Positions 49,486-57,614 of a stretch of DNA of 64,000 nucleotides are shown here, one piece after another. Both the position numbers and the translations under genes were made by a program. The notes under the pieces are model-generated. The model worked only from the letters and a program-made list of their open reading frames with translations. It did no database searches and was not told the origin of the DNA. Within the stretch, counting starts at the first letter, position 1. Each line of letters starts with the position of its first letter. The stretch is from NCBI RefSeq assembly GCF_025566965.1, contig NZ_JAOQJL010000007.1:1-64000 (forward strand), given 5' to 3'. This DNA comes from Blautia_A ammoniilytica. GTDB lineage: Bacteria; Bacillota; Clostridia; Lachnospirales; Lachnospiraceae.

Positions 49486-52400
49486 TTATTTTGCGGTATG
49501 GTTGTCCTTTTTGCGCTTGCCCACATAGGCCGCAACGCCCAGGGCGGCAGCGCCCATAGCGGATACGCCCATCAGGGCCGCCCACAGCCACGGCTTGCTG
49601 TCGTCACCAGTTTTCGGGGTGTCGCGCAGCTCATTGTGCATTTGCGCCACAGTGGTCTTATCCGCCAGAATCGTCACCTTTTTATCCGCAGGCAGCACAT
49701 AGTTGGCGCTGGCCCCATCCGATACCTCGGACACGGTGTAATCGCCTACGCGCAGGCCCTCGATGAAGATTTCGCCGTTTTTATCCGTTTTGAAGGTCTG
49801 GTCGTAGCCGTTGGCCCCGGTCACGCGGAAGGAGAAGCCCTCCACCTTGCCGTCGCTGGACGTTTTTTCAATCCGCAGGGAGCCAGTCTGGGCCATGTTG
49901 GTGAAACCAATCCCGGCCTCGTTCTCTACCTCGTAAATCTTGCCGTTCTCGGTGATCTCCACATAATAGGCGTTTTCATCCAGCAGGAAGCCCTCCGGCG
50001 CTTTGGTTTCCCTTACGAACACGCCGCCGTAGAGGATGTGGGACATCTCGTAAATGCCGGTGCTGGTTTCCTCCAGCTTGCCCAGCAGCTCGTCACCCTC
50101 GTCCAGCTCTTTGTTGCCGTTGGTATCGCGGTACACTTCAAATTCAGCGCCCGTCAATTTGTTATCGGGATAATCCTTATCCACCTTGGTGAGCCGCAGA
50201 TCACCATACACACGCTCATTGGCAAGGGAAATCTCTACAACCTGTCCATCTTCCTCCACAGTAACGGGAATCACTTCATCGGAGAGGATGAACCCTTCCG
50301 GGCTTTCCAGTTCTTTCAGCACCCAATCACCGTAAGGCACATTGGTGAAAGAAAAGCTGCCGTCGTCCGCTGAGGTAGTGGTGGCAAGGGCGTTTTCGGC
50401 GGTAAACTCGGTTTCATCGGACTTAAACAGACCGATTACAGCCCCGCCCAGGCCCGTGCCGTTCTCATCGGTTTTGAGGCCCTTGATTTCGCCGCGGATC
50501 AGCTCGTTTGTGACAGCCTCGCCATCATTAGCGGAAATCTCTACCACGGCAACAGAAGGCCCGCCGTACTCAAAGGTGAACGGGAAGGTTTCGCCATTCA
50601 GCAGGTAATGGCTGTCAGTGGAAAGCTCCTTCAGGTAGAAGCTGCCGAAAGGCAGGTCGGTGCTGCAAACGGCCTGGCCGTTCTCATTCACAGAAACGAT
50701 CTCCAGAAGCCCGTCTGCCGGGATCACGGAACCGTCTGCTGCGGTGATGTCCTCCTGGGCATAGAGGCCAAAGGTCACGGCGGAGATCTCGCCATTCATG
50801 CCAATGCCAAAGGTTTCATCCTGCTCCAGCACCTTGTCAAGCGTCACAAGGGCTTTCTGGCGCTGGTTGTAGAAGCTGGCAGAGGTTTCGGTGACTTCCA
50901 CCTCCTGGCCTGCGTACACCAGCTCCACGTTGGTGACGTTCTCGCCGGTATCCACCATGCCGTGAGGGAACTGGATTTCCTTCACCTGGAACTTGCCCAG
51001 GTAGAGGGGCTGGCTCTGGGCTGTCCCGTCCTCGCCGGTGGTGATGGTGTCCACTACCTCGCCCGCAGAGTAGCGCAGGGTGCCGTCCAGGGTGTAGACG
51101 TCCTCCAGGGCGGTGATTTCAAACACCGCACCGGGCAGGCCCTGCACCTCATACACCGGCTGGTAAACGCCCTCGTTTTCTGTCACAGAGGAAAATACCT
51201 CGCCGGTCTTGCTGACTTTGATGATTCCTTTCTGGGCCATGTTGGGCTTGGTGACTTCAATCACCGTCACGCCGCCTTCCACGCTGGAATTGTCCTCGGT
51301 CACATCAAAGTAAACCGGGGTGCTGTCCAGCACATAGCCGTAGGGGGCCTGTACTTCAACCAGGGAATATCCCGCGCCGTATTCCAGCTTTTCAGGTGTT
51401 ACCAGATAGCCCTCGGAATTGGTGTAGAACGTATCAATGGTGGTCGGCGTCGGGTAAGTGAAGGTCATTTCCACCTTGCTGCCATCGGGACGGTAAATCT
51501 GGAACCCGGCCCCCGCATAGGGGATGGTGACGCCGGTTTCCGCGTCCACCTTGACCACCTTGATGAAGCTCTCAAAGTTGGCGTTGTTGATGAGATAACG
51601 GTAGGTCTGGCCGTCCTGAGCGATATACACTTCAAAATCGTCCATCAGCTCGCGGCCTTCCCAGCCCTTGGTCTGACGGACGATATAGGTGCCGTAGGGC
51701 AGCTTCTTCGACTGTGCAAAGCCGTTCTCATCGCAGACGAGGACATCGCGCTCAGATTCCTTGGCATTTTCATAGCTGCCGGCTGATTTCAAAAACACCT
51801 GGAATTCCGCGCCGGATTCCGGGGTTTCGATCTGGGTTTCCCCGTCGTCGGTATGCTTGATTATGGCAATGTCGCCCTTGATGACCTGCTCCGTCACATC
51901 GTTGGCGGTGTCGTTCAGCTCAATCTCATACAATTCCGGTTCCGCGCCTACCTTGTGGATAGAGGAATCCAGCAGGTAGCCCTCGCTGGGGTTGATTTCA
52001 CGGATTGTCCAGTCCGAATCGCAGACGTAATATCCGGTGGTGAACTGGCCGTTCTCATCGGTGGTATAGCTGTCGATGAGTGTATCTCCCTTATACAACC
52101 CATAGGTTGCTCCGGCAAGAGAACCGTCGCCCTGGGGCGCGCCCGTTTCCACATCGCTCTTGGTGACAGTGACACGGAACTTTTTGAGGACATTGTTCAC
52201 GCTCTTGTGGGTCACTTCATTCCACTCGATGGTGGCTGTCTGGGAATCCGGCACCACATAACGGATGGGGGTATCCACCTCCTCCAGTACATAGCCCGTG
52301 CCGATGAGCACGTTTTCAAAGCGCGCCACACCGTTTCCGTCTGTCACCGCATACTCATCCACCGGCTGCCCGGAGAGGGATGTGCCGTACAGATGGAAGG

Positions 52401-53715
52401 TCATGCCCTCCACCAGCCCGTCCTCGCTGGTTTTCGTCACTTCCAGGCTGCCGCGTTTGAGCACGTTGCTAAAAGTCACGGTGGCGGTCTGGCCGCTGAC
52501 GATGGTCACGCGCTGGCTTTCCTGGGGTTCGTATTTGTCAATCGACTGCTCGGTTACGGTATAAACGCCGGGATTGAGGTCGGAGATGTCGATCTCGCCC
52601 GCCTCATTGGTGGTCTTGGTGGCGCTGTATCCTTCGCCGGTAATGGTGAAGCTGATCCCGGCTACCTGTCCATCCTCGGAAGTCTTGACCAGCTTCATAT
52701 TGCCGGTTTTTACTTCCAGGTTCAGATAGCCCACCATATAATCGGACACGGTTTCCCCGTAGGTGGCAAAGTCCTGCTTGCCGCCGCCGATAATCCCATC
52801 CGTCCATACCACTACGCCGCTGCGCTGGGCGGAGATTTTTTCTGCTTTTACCGTTACAGAGCCTTTGATGGCCTGGCTGGAAGTGATGGTGAGCTGGTTT
52901 CCGTCCACAGAGAAGTTCAGGCCGGTAATATTGCTGGTAAAGGTGTAATCTCCCAGCACGCCGTTGGTATCCGTGAGAGTGAGGGAATACTGCTGGCCGT
53001 CCCATTTCAGCTCGTAGGCCCCGGCGTCTGCGGTGCTGCTGAAAAAGCTGGGCAGCATGGTATGGCGTTTTACCGCGCTCTCAATAGCGGAATACTGGCT
53101 GAAGATCTCGCTGTAAAGGGGATTCTCCGGGCTGGTATATTCCGCGATATTGTTCTTGCCCTGGGCGTTGGCGTCCACATGGTTAAACTGGCTGTCGCGC
53201 TCGCCTACGACGGTTTCCCAGACAAGAAGCTGGGTGGCGATTGCCCCGGCCATCTTGCTGGCGTCCTCCGGGTCATCGGTCATCCATGAGGTGCTGGCGT
53301 TGCCCTGCCATCCATAGGTCATAATCCGCCCGATATATTCCTTGATGGTGTCCGGTGGGATAGTGGGGTTCAGATCGGACGGGTAATCATCCCAGAAATC
53401 CTCGCCCCGGCCAGTAAACTGGTCGCCGGAATGAACGCTGACGCCGGGTTCGATACAGTAGATGACTTTCCCGTTAAAGGAATCCTGCGTGTGGATGGTA
53501 AAACCGTTATTTTCGCCGGTAGACCATCCGCCCAAGAAATTCATAGCGGAATGTCCCCAGCCTGCCTTGTTGGGGTCGCTGGCACGGGGGAACTCCACCA
53601 TATACGTCGTCATGGTTTCCCCTGCGGCAAACGCTGTGGTTCCCGTCCCTGCGAATATGCCCAGGCACATGAGCATGGCCATGAACAGGGACAGGGGCTT
53701 TCTCAATGCTTTCAT
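49486..53715 (-). CDS. Thioester-domain/SpaA-repeat surface adhesin with sortase signal
   Basis: The protein has 1409 residues. A signal peptide (1-31, ending TAFAAG) is followed by a thioester adhesin domain with Cys87 (VIYCIEPG) and Gln162 (TQLLVWET), the pair that forms the reactive bond. Then come about ten SpaA/Cna-B repeats from about 340, most opening with a Lys-containing strand such as KLVKTSEDG. The C-terminus has TPKTGD, a membrane helix and a basic tail, a sortase anchor signal. GGAGG precedes the start. It probably holds donor and recipient, or host surfaces, together and is the likely substrate of the ICE-encoded sortase B. Confidence 0.92.
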   Translation of the reverse strand: MKALRKPLSLFMAMLMCLGIFAGTGTTAFAAGETMTTYMVEFPRASDPNKAGWGHSAMNFLGGWSTGENNGFTIHTQDSFNGKVIYCIEPGVSVHSGDQFTGRGEDFWDDYPSDLNPTIPPDTIKEYIGRIMTYGWQGNASTSWMTDDPEDASKMAGAIATQLLVWETVVGERDSQFNHVDANAQGKNNIAEYTSPENPLYSEIFSQYSAIESAVKRHTMLPSFFSSTADAGAYELKWDGQQYSLTLTDTNGVLGDYTFTSNITGLNFSVDGNQLTITSSQAIKGSVTVKAEKISAQRSGVVVWTDGIIGGGKQDFATYGETVSDYMVGYLNLEVKTGNMKLVKTSEDGQVAGISFTITGEGYSATKTTNEAGEIDISDLNPGVYTVTEQSIDKYEPQESQRVTIVSGQTATVTFSNVLKRGSLEVTKTSEDGLVEGMTFHLYGTSLSGQPVDEYAVTDGNGVARFENVLIGTGYVLEEVDTPIRYVVPDSQTATIEWNEVTHKSVNNVLKKFRVTVTKSDVETGAPQGDGSLAGATYGLYKGDTLIDSYTTDENGQFTTGYYVCDSDWTIREINPSEGYLLDSSIHKVGAEPELYEIELNDTANDVTEQVIKGDIAIIKHTDDGETQIETPESGAEFQVFLKSAGSYENAKESERDVLVCDENGFAQSKKLPYGTYIVRQTKGWEGRELMDDFEVYIAQDGQTYRYLINNANFESFIKVVKVDAETGVTIPYAGAGFQIYRPDGSKVEMTFTYPTPTTIDTFYTNSEGYLVTPEKLEYGAGYSLVEVQAPYGYVLDSTPVYFDVTEDNSSVEGGVTVIEVTKPNMAQKGIIKVSKTGEVFSSVTENEGVYQPVYEVQGLPGAVFEITALEDVYTLDGTLRYSAGEVVDTITTGEDGTAQSQPLYLGKFQVKEIQFPHGMVDTGENVTNVELVYAGQEVEVTETSASFYNQRQKALVTLDKVLEQDETFGIGMNGEISAVTFGLYAQEDITAADGSVIPADGLLEIVSVNENGQAVCSTDLPFGSFYLKELSTDSHYLLNGETFPFTFEYGGPSVAVVEISANDGEAVTNELIRGEIKGLKTDENGTGLGGAVIGLFKSDETEFTAENALATTTSADDGSFSFTNVPYGDWVLKELESPEGFILSDEVIPVTVEEDGQVVEISLANERVYGDLRLTKVDKDYPDNKLTGAEFEVYRDTNGNKELDEGDELLGKLEETSTGIYEMSHILYGGVFVRETKAPEGFLLDENAYYVEITENGKIYEVENEAGIGFTNMAQTGSLRIEKTSSDGKVEGFSFRVTGANGYDQTFKTDKNGEIFIEGLRVGDYTVSEVSDGASANYVLPADKKVTILADKTTVAQMHNELRDTPKTGDDSKPWLWAALMGVSAMGAAALGVAAYVGKRKKDNHTAK

Positions 53716-53735
53716 CGTGTTACCTCCTTGAAATG

Positions 53736-53772
53736 GCCGCAAAAAAGCACACCGTTTCCGATGTGCTGCGGC
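53736..53772 (-). promoter_or_regulatory. Hairpin in the adhesin leader
   Basis: CCGCA plus AGCACA pairs with TGTGCT plus GCGG around CCGTTTCCGA. It lies about 20 bases upstream of the adhesin start. The rest of 53716-53998 holds no gene; it is a leader or promoter spacer behind parB. Confidence 0.4.
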
Positions 53773-53998
53773 TTGTGTTGGTTACTGTCTAAAAAAGAGA
53801 GGCCCGCCCGGTTTTCCTCGCAGCCCGATGTCTGCCTGTGGAAAAGAGGCCGGAGCTTTCTATATACATCCAGGCTCCCCAAATATCTTCTTTTTTTAGG
53901 CTGTTTAGGTTGTTTGGAAGGGGTGAGGTGTGGAGAGGGGGAACCGGCACAAGCTGCCGTTTCCCTGCAAATGGGCGCACTTCCCCCTTGTGAGTGGG

Positions 53999-54970
53999 CT
54001 ATCTCTCTAAACTGCGCTGGCGTTTGCGGTAAAGTTCCAGCGCCTTGACAATGGTGTCCTCGATCTTCTGCGTGGGCGTCCCCGGCGCAAAAAACCGGCT
54101 GATTTTTTCTTTTGGGATTTTGAACTGTTCTTTTTGATTGGGCTTTTCCTCCTTCATAATGGAAACAAGGGCGTCTTTGGCCAGCCGTTCCCCTCCAGTC
54201 TTGGCTTCGGACATCTGTCGCATTTTGATGGCTTGGGCGTGGGACGGGGTGCAGTCCATCTCGTCCATGATAGCGAACAAGTCGGCCTGTTCTTCTTTTC
54301 GCAGGTAGGACAGCTCCACCGCAGGGCGCATGGCAATCTGGAGCATTTCCTGGTCTTTAAGGACTGAGTTATCTACCAGCTCCAGAATTTCCGGGATAAG
54401 GTGGGTAAGGCGGATATACCTATAAATCTGAGGTTGACTATCTCCGCTATCCCTGCTGATCTGCTGGGCTGCTGTAACGCCTTTTAACTTATTATCCAGT
54501 GGAGAAGAAGTTAAATCCGTCCGCTGACCCTGTCGTTTTAATGCGTCCAGCTTCATTTTGTAGGCAAACGCCTTCTCCGAGGGCAGAATCTGCTCCCGCT
54601 GCAAGTTGGAGTCCACCATGATAATCGTGGCTTCATCATCGGTGAGCTGCCGCACAATACAGGGGATTTTCGCAAGCCCCGCTAAATCCGCCGCCTTTTT
54701 CCTGCGGTGTCCGGCCACCATTTCATAGCCGCCCTCCGGTTTGGGGCGCACCAGGGCAGGGACCAATACGCCGTACTGCTTCACGCTTTCCGTCATTTCC
54801 TGCATAGCTGCGTCCATCCGCACCTTAAACGGGTGGTTCGGGAAGTCGCTGATTTCCGTGGGCGAAAGATTGACAACTTTTTCAAGCCGTGCCTCAGCCC
54901 GCTCTTCCTCCGTGGAAAACAGGTCATCGACTGAGGGAAGATTGAAGTTTAGCCCGTTGCTTTTCGCCAT
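53999..54970 (-). CDS. parB: ParB-type partition/nucleoid occlusion protein
   Basis: The protein has 323 residues. The ParB N-terminal CTPase domain carries VRPKPEGGYEMVAGHRRKKA and NLQREQILPSEKAFAYKMKL. The helix-turn-helix region covers about 150-200 (GVTAAQQISRDSGDSQPQIY). The start at 54970 has AAGGAGG; it overlaps the end of parA by 47 bases. With ParA it may stabilise a circular, replicating form of the ICE. Confidence 0.92.
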   Translation of the reverse strand: MAKSNGLNFNLPSVDDLFSTEEERAEARLEKVVNLSPTEISDFPNHPFKVRMDAAMQEMTESVKQYGVLVPALVRPKPEGGYEMVAGHRRKKAADLAGLAKIPCIVRQLTDDEATIIMVDSNLQREQILPSEKAFAYKMKLDALKRQGQRTDLTSSPLDNKLKGVTAAQQISRDSGDSQPQIYRYIRLTHLIPEILELVDNSVLKDQEMLQIAMRPAVELSYLRKEEQADLFAIMDEMDCTPSHAQAIKMRQMSEAKTGGERLAKDALVSIMKEEKPNQKEQFKIPKEKISRFFAPGTPTQKIEDTIVKALELYRKRQRSLER

Positions 54971-55772
54971 CCGCCAGCACCTCCTTTGAAAAATCCGCAT
55001 AAGCCTGGGCCACCTTGCTCCCCTTGTCGTAGGCGTAAATACTCTTGCCTGCGGCGCTGATTTCTGCGGCTTTGATGGCTACGGGAATCTCGGAACGATA
55101 AATTTTCAACACGCTCCCGTAACTCTGCCGCAGTGTATCTGCTGTCTGTCTGGCAAGGTTTGTGCGCCCATCCACCAGAGTGAGCAGCACCCCGTCCACC
55201 TTCAGAGCCGGGTTGATCTGCCGTTTCACCTTATTGATGGTTTTCATAAGCTGGGTCATGCCCTTGGCGGGGAGATAGTGGGCCTGCACCGGGATAATCA
55301 CGCTGTCCGCCGCAGCCAGGGCGTTGATCGTAATCATACCCAGGGACGGCATACAGTCAATGAGAACCACGTCATAGTGCTTCTTGGCTTCATTGACATA
55401 GGTCCGCAAAGTAAACTCCCGGCTCATGGCGTTGACCAGGCTCATTTCCAGCGCGGACAGCTCAATGTTGGCGGGCATAAGGTCTACGCCCTCGCTGTGG
55501 TGCAAAATGCCCTCATCCGTGGTGAATGGCTCATCCCGGATCACTTTTTCCATAACGGTGGCCAGGGTGGTGGGCAGGCTGTCTTGGTCTTGCCAGCCTA
55601 GGCAGGTGGTGAGGTCGCCCTGTGGGTCTGCGTCAATGAGCAGTACCTTTTTCCCCAGACGGGCTAAACCAATGCCCAGGTTCACCGTCGTGGTGGTTTT
55701 GCCTGTGCCGCCTTTCTGGTTGGCCAGCGCGATCACGCGGCCATCCCTGGGGCGGCTTCTTTGTTCCGGCAT
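54924..55772 (-). CDS. parA: ParA-type partition ATPase
   Basis: The protein has 282 residues. The deviant Walker A is KGGTGKTTT near residue 20. Further ATPase motifs are VLLIDADPQGDLT and DVVLIDCMPSLGM. The start at 55772 is chosen because GGAGG lies 8 bases before it; an ATG two codons earlier is too close. It is first of the parAB pair near the right end, in the orientation typical of Tn1549-like elements. Confidence 0.93.
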   Translation of the reverse strand: MPEQRSRPRDGRVIALANQKGGTGKTTTTVNLGIGLARLGKKVLLIDADPQGDLTTCLGWQDQDSLPTTLATVMEKVIRDEPFTTDEGILHHSEGVDLMPANIELSALEMSLVNAMSREFTLRTYVNEAKKHYDVVLIDCMPSLGMITINALAAADSVIIPVQAHYLPAKGMTQLMKTINKVKRQINPALKVDGVLLTLVDGRTNLARQTADTLRQSYGSVLKIYRSEIPVAIKAAEISAAGKSIYAYDKGSKVAQAYADFSKEVLADGEKQRAKLQSSLSR

Positions 55773-55798
55773 TTTCATGTCCTCCTTCTTCTTAGATT

Positions 55799-55895
55799 TA
55801 GCCGCCCGTTGGCAAGACGGACGGCTATGTATGAGAAAATCCGAAAGATGGACATGAAAAAAGCCGCTTACTCTTTCTGAAAAGAATAAGCGGCT
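55799..55895 (-). terminator. Terminator of the 55918 gene and leader hairpin of parA
   Basis: AGCCGCTTA (55862-55870) and TAAGCGGCT (55887-55895) form a perfect stem followed on the minus strand by six T, ending the small upstream gene. A second hairpin, CCGCCCGT with ACGGACGG (about 55801-55825), lies between it and the parA ribosome site and could attenuate parA. Confidence 0.7.
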
Positions 55896-55917
55896 CATCT
55901 GGCAGCGATATGTAATT

Positions 55918-56082
55918 TTACATCTTCTTCACCGGGGCGCACATGGCTTTGAGCAGAAGTTCATCCAGGCAGCCGGTGTCCCGGTTTTCACGGAGCATAG
56001 TATTGCGCAGGTGATTAAGGCTCTGGATCACAATGCTGTTTTCGGCGGGGGTGAGGTATATCTTGAATTTCCGTTTTTTCAT
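55918..56082 (-). CDS. Small conserved ICE protein, paralogue of the gene at 28064-28261
   Basis: The protein has 54 residues: FKIYLTPAENSIVIQSLNHL, then RNTMLRENRDTGCLDELLLK. AAGGAGG precedes the start at 56082. It is the outermost right-end gene, ended by a terminator before parA. Its relation to the small gene before virD4 suggests a duplicated regulator or DNA-binding subunit. No function is known. Confidence 0.68.
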   Translation of the reverse strand: MKKRKFKIYLTPAENSIVIQSLNHLRNTMLRENRDTGCLDELLLKAMCAPVKKM

Positions 56083-56328
56083 AGGGCGTTCCTCCTTTAC
56101 GCTTTCAGTATATATGGAAGGAACACTGCGCCGCAAATGTGCGAGAGTTCATCCACTTGAAACACAGCAGCGGCAACTCAGAAGGACAAGATAAACTGGA
56201 TTCGGTTTGGTCAAATCCTGACAAATCAGGACATCCCCTTCAAAAGAAAAACCGTTCACAAAGGCCGTCATGGAATCGAAAAAATGACGGGGAAAATGCC
56301 CTCTAAAACACCCCGATTTCGGCTCGCA

Positions 56329-56402
56329 GTTGCCCCATTTTTTAATCATAACGGGGTCAAAAAGGGCCTGTTGCCCCATTATTAATCAAGAAAAACCGGG
56401 TC
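56329..56402. repeat. Direct repeats near the right end (R1, R2)
   Basis: R1 (56329-56358) and R2 (56370-56402) both begin GTTGCCCCATT and continue with TTAATCA and a GGGTC end; a similar copy lies near the left end at 4876-4906. A second pair, sharing GGTCAAATCCT, occurs at about 56209 and 56409. They lie in an otherwise empty 440-base stretch (56083-56524) inside attR. They are probably arm-type integrase sites or sites for Par or Xis proteins. Confidence 0.55.
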
Positions 56403-56458
56403 AGGCAAGGTCAAATCCTTCCAAAATCGGACAAAGGACAACAGACTTTTTGGAAAGG

Positions 56459-56494
56459 AAAAAGCCCGGAAAACCGCATGGTTCCGGGCTTTTT
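56459..56494. terminator. Intrinsic terminator at the right end of the ICE
   Basis: AAAAAGCCCGGAA and TTCCGGGCTTTTT (56459-56494) form a perfect 13-bp hairpin with T-runs on both strands. On the minus strand it lies about 30 bases after the rpsI stop and so replaces the displaced native terminator; in the other direction it shields rpsI from the ICE. Confidence 0.85.
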
Positions 56495-56524
56495 GAGCAT
56501 TTTTGAATTGGTTTGTCGGGCCTG

Positions 56525-56917
56525 TTATCTCTTGGAGAACTGAGGCGCACGACGGGCAGCTTTGAGACCGTACTTCTTACGCTCTTTCATACGTGGATCA
56601 CGTGTAAGGAATCCAGCAGCTTTAAGAACTGGTCTATACTCGTTGTCTGCCTCAAGAAGGGCTCTTGCAACACCATGACGGATCGCACCAGCCTGTCCTG
56701 TGTATCCACCACCATGAACATTAACAAGTACATCAAACTTGCCTTCTGTTTCTGTAGCAACCAGTGGCTGACGAACGATAACTTTCAGTGTATCTAATCC
56801 AAAATATTCATCAATGTCTCTTTTATTAATAGTGATTTTACCGGTTCCAGGTACCAGATAAACTCTTGCAACTGATTTTTTTCTTCTTCCTGTTCCGTAG
56901 AATTTTGCGCTAGCCAA
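56525..56917 (-). CDS. rpsI: Ribosomal protein S9, 3' end supplied by the ICE
   Basis: The protein has 130 residues, full length, with the typical FYGTGRRKKSVARVYLVPGT start and the C-terminal ARRAPQFSKR that reaches the ribosomal P site. Integration of the ICE falls in codons for YGLKAA (core 56559-56572), so the last 11 codons and the stop are element DNA. They code exactly the same residues as the displaced copy at 4764-4797. It is co-transcribed after rplM. Confidence 0.97.
   Translation of the reverse strand: MASAKFYGTGRRKKSVARVYLVPGTGKITINKRDIDEYFGLDTLKVIVRQPLVATETEGKFDVLVNVHGGGYTGQAGAIRHGVARALLEADNEYRPVLKAAGFLTRDPRMKERKKYGLKAARRAPQFSKR
56559..56572. repeat. Right attachment core (attR)
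   Basis: GCTTTGAGACCGTA, identical to 4798-4811, inside the rpsI coding sequence. To its right is chromosomal rpsI; to its left is element DNA. Confidence 0.8.
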
Positions 56918-56934
56918 TGTTTTCTACCTCCTCA

Positions 56935-57363
56935 TTAAAATGTTAAAACTTCCGGTTTCTGAGCCTCATGTTTGTGTTCAGATCCCGCATAAACGAAAAG
57001 TTTCTTGTACATGGTTCTTCCAAGAGGTCCCTTAGGAAGCATTCCTTTCACTGCCAGCTCAACAACCTTCTCCGGTTTTTTAGCCATCATTTCTTTTAAT
57101 GTAGTCTCTCTCATGCCGCCAACATAATCAGAGTGGTTGTAATAAACTTTCTGATCAAGCTTCTTACCTGTAACTTTGATCTTGTCAGCATTGATGATGA
57201 TCACATAATCACCTGTGTCTACGTGAGGTGTAAACTGTGGTTTATTCTTTCCTCTTAAAACGCTTGCAACACCGGAAGCCAAACGGCCAAGGGTGCATCC
57301 AGCAGCGTCAACTACATACCATTTTCTTTCGATTTTATCTGGATTAGCCATATAAGTCTGCAT
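56935..57363 (-). CDS. rplM: Ribosomal protein L13
   Basis: The protein has 142 residues, full length: MANPDKIERKWYVVDAAGCT, then LGRLASGVASVLRGKNKP and the conserved HNHSDYVGG-type segment YYNHSDYVGGMRETT. AGGAGG precedes the start. rpsI follows after 17 bases. The operon is controlled from a consensus promoter at 57535-57563 with a leader of about 165 bases. Confidence 0.97.
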   Translation of the reverse strand: MQTYMANPDKIERKWYVVDAAGCTLGRLASGVASVLRGKNKPQFTPHVDTGDYVIIINADKIKVTGKKLDQKVYYNHSDYVGGMRETTLKEMMAKKPEKVVELAVKGMLPKGPLGRTMYKKLFVYAGSEHKHEAQKPEVLTF

Positions 57364-57528
57364 GGTTTTACCTCCTGCTATTTATCAACGATTGTTTGTT
57401 AAACTGCGGTATCCCGCAAATATTTATAATCCTGAACGTACATGCAAAAAACTGCGGAAATGTCCGAAACCGCTGATAAATACTGTCGCCGGGGCTATTG
57501 GCTTAAGTATCTTCGCACTACGTCACAT
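57364..57528 (-). promoter_or_regulatory. rplM leader with attenuator-like hairpin
   Basis: In the 165-base leader, GCGG and CCGC (about 57454-57472) form a stem followed on the minus strand by TTTTTT, like an early terminator. A second hairpin, GCGG-GATA-CCGC, lies about 40 bases closer to rplM. Ribosomal-protein leaders of this place often mediate feedback by L13; that role is inferred. Confidence 0.45.
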
Positions 57529-57534
57529 TGAGTA

Positions 57535-57563
57535 ATTATATTATACCGGCAGCAGTATGTCAA
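57535..57563 (-). promoter_or_regulatory. Promoter of rplM-rpsI
   Basis: On the minus strand TTGACA (57563-57558) and TATAAT (57540-57535) are separated by 17 bases, a perfect consensus sigma-A promoter, about 170 bases upstream of rplM. It lies in the gap after truA. Confidence 0.85.
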
Positions 57564-57614
57564 CTACTTTTTCGCCTTATGAATACAAAAATATGCATAA
57601 AATATAAGCAAAAA

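Larger units (their letters stand above)
4798..56572. mobile_element. Integrative and conjugative element integrated in the 3' end of rpsI (about 51.8 kb)
   Basis: The same 14-bp core, GCTTTGAGACCGTA, occurs at 4798-4811 and 56559-56572. Inside are two tyrosine integrases and an excisionase next to the left end, a complete-looking type IV transfer set (relaxase, MobC, VirD4, VirB4, PrgI, VirB6-like, Maff2-like, CHAP hydrolase) and ParA/ParB next to the right end. Gene content and order resemble the Tn1549/CTn-type elements of Firmicutes. The rpsI gene at the right end is completed by element DNA. GC content is visibly higher than the host flanks except in the 10.6-18.1 kb cargo. Confidence 0.9.

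Noticed and set aside
50608..53289. Long plus-strand frames opposite the adhesin
   Set aside because: The regular repeats on the minus strand and its signal and anchor sequences make that strand the coding one.
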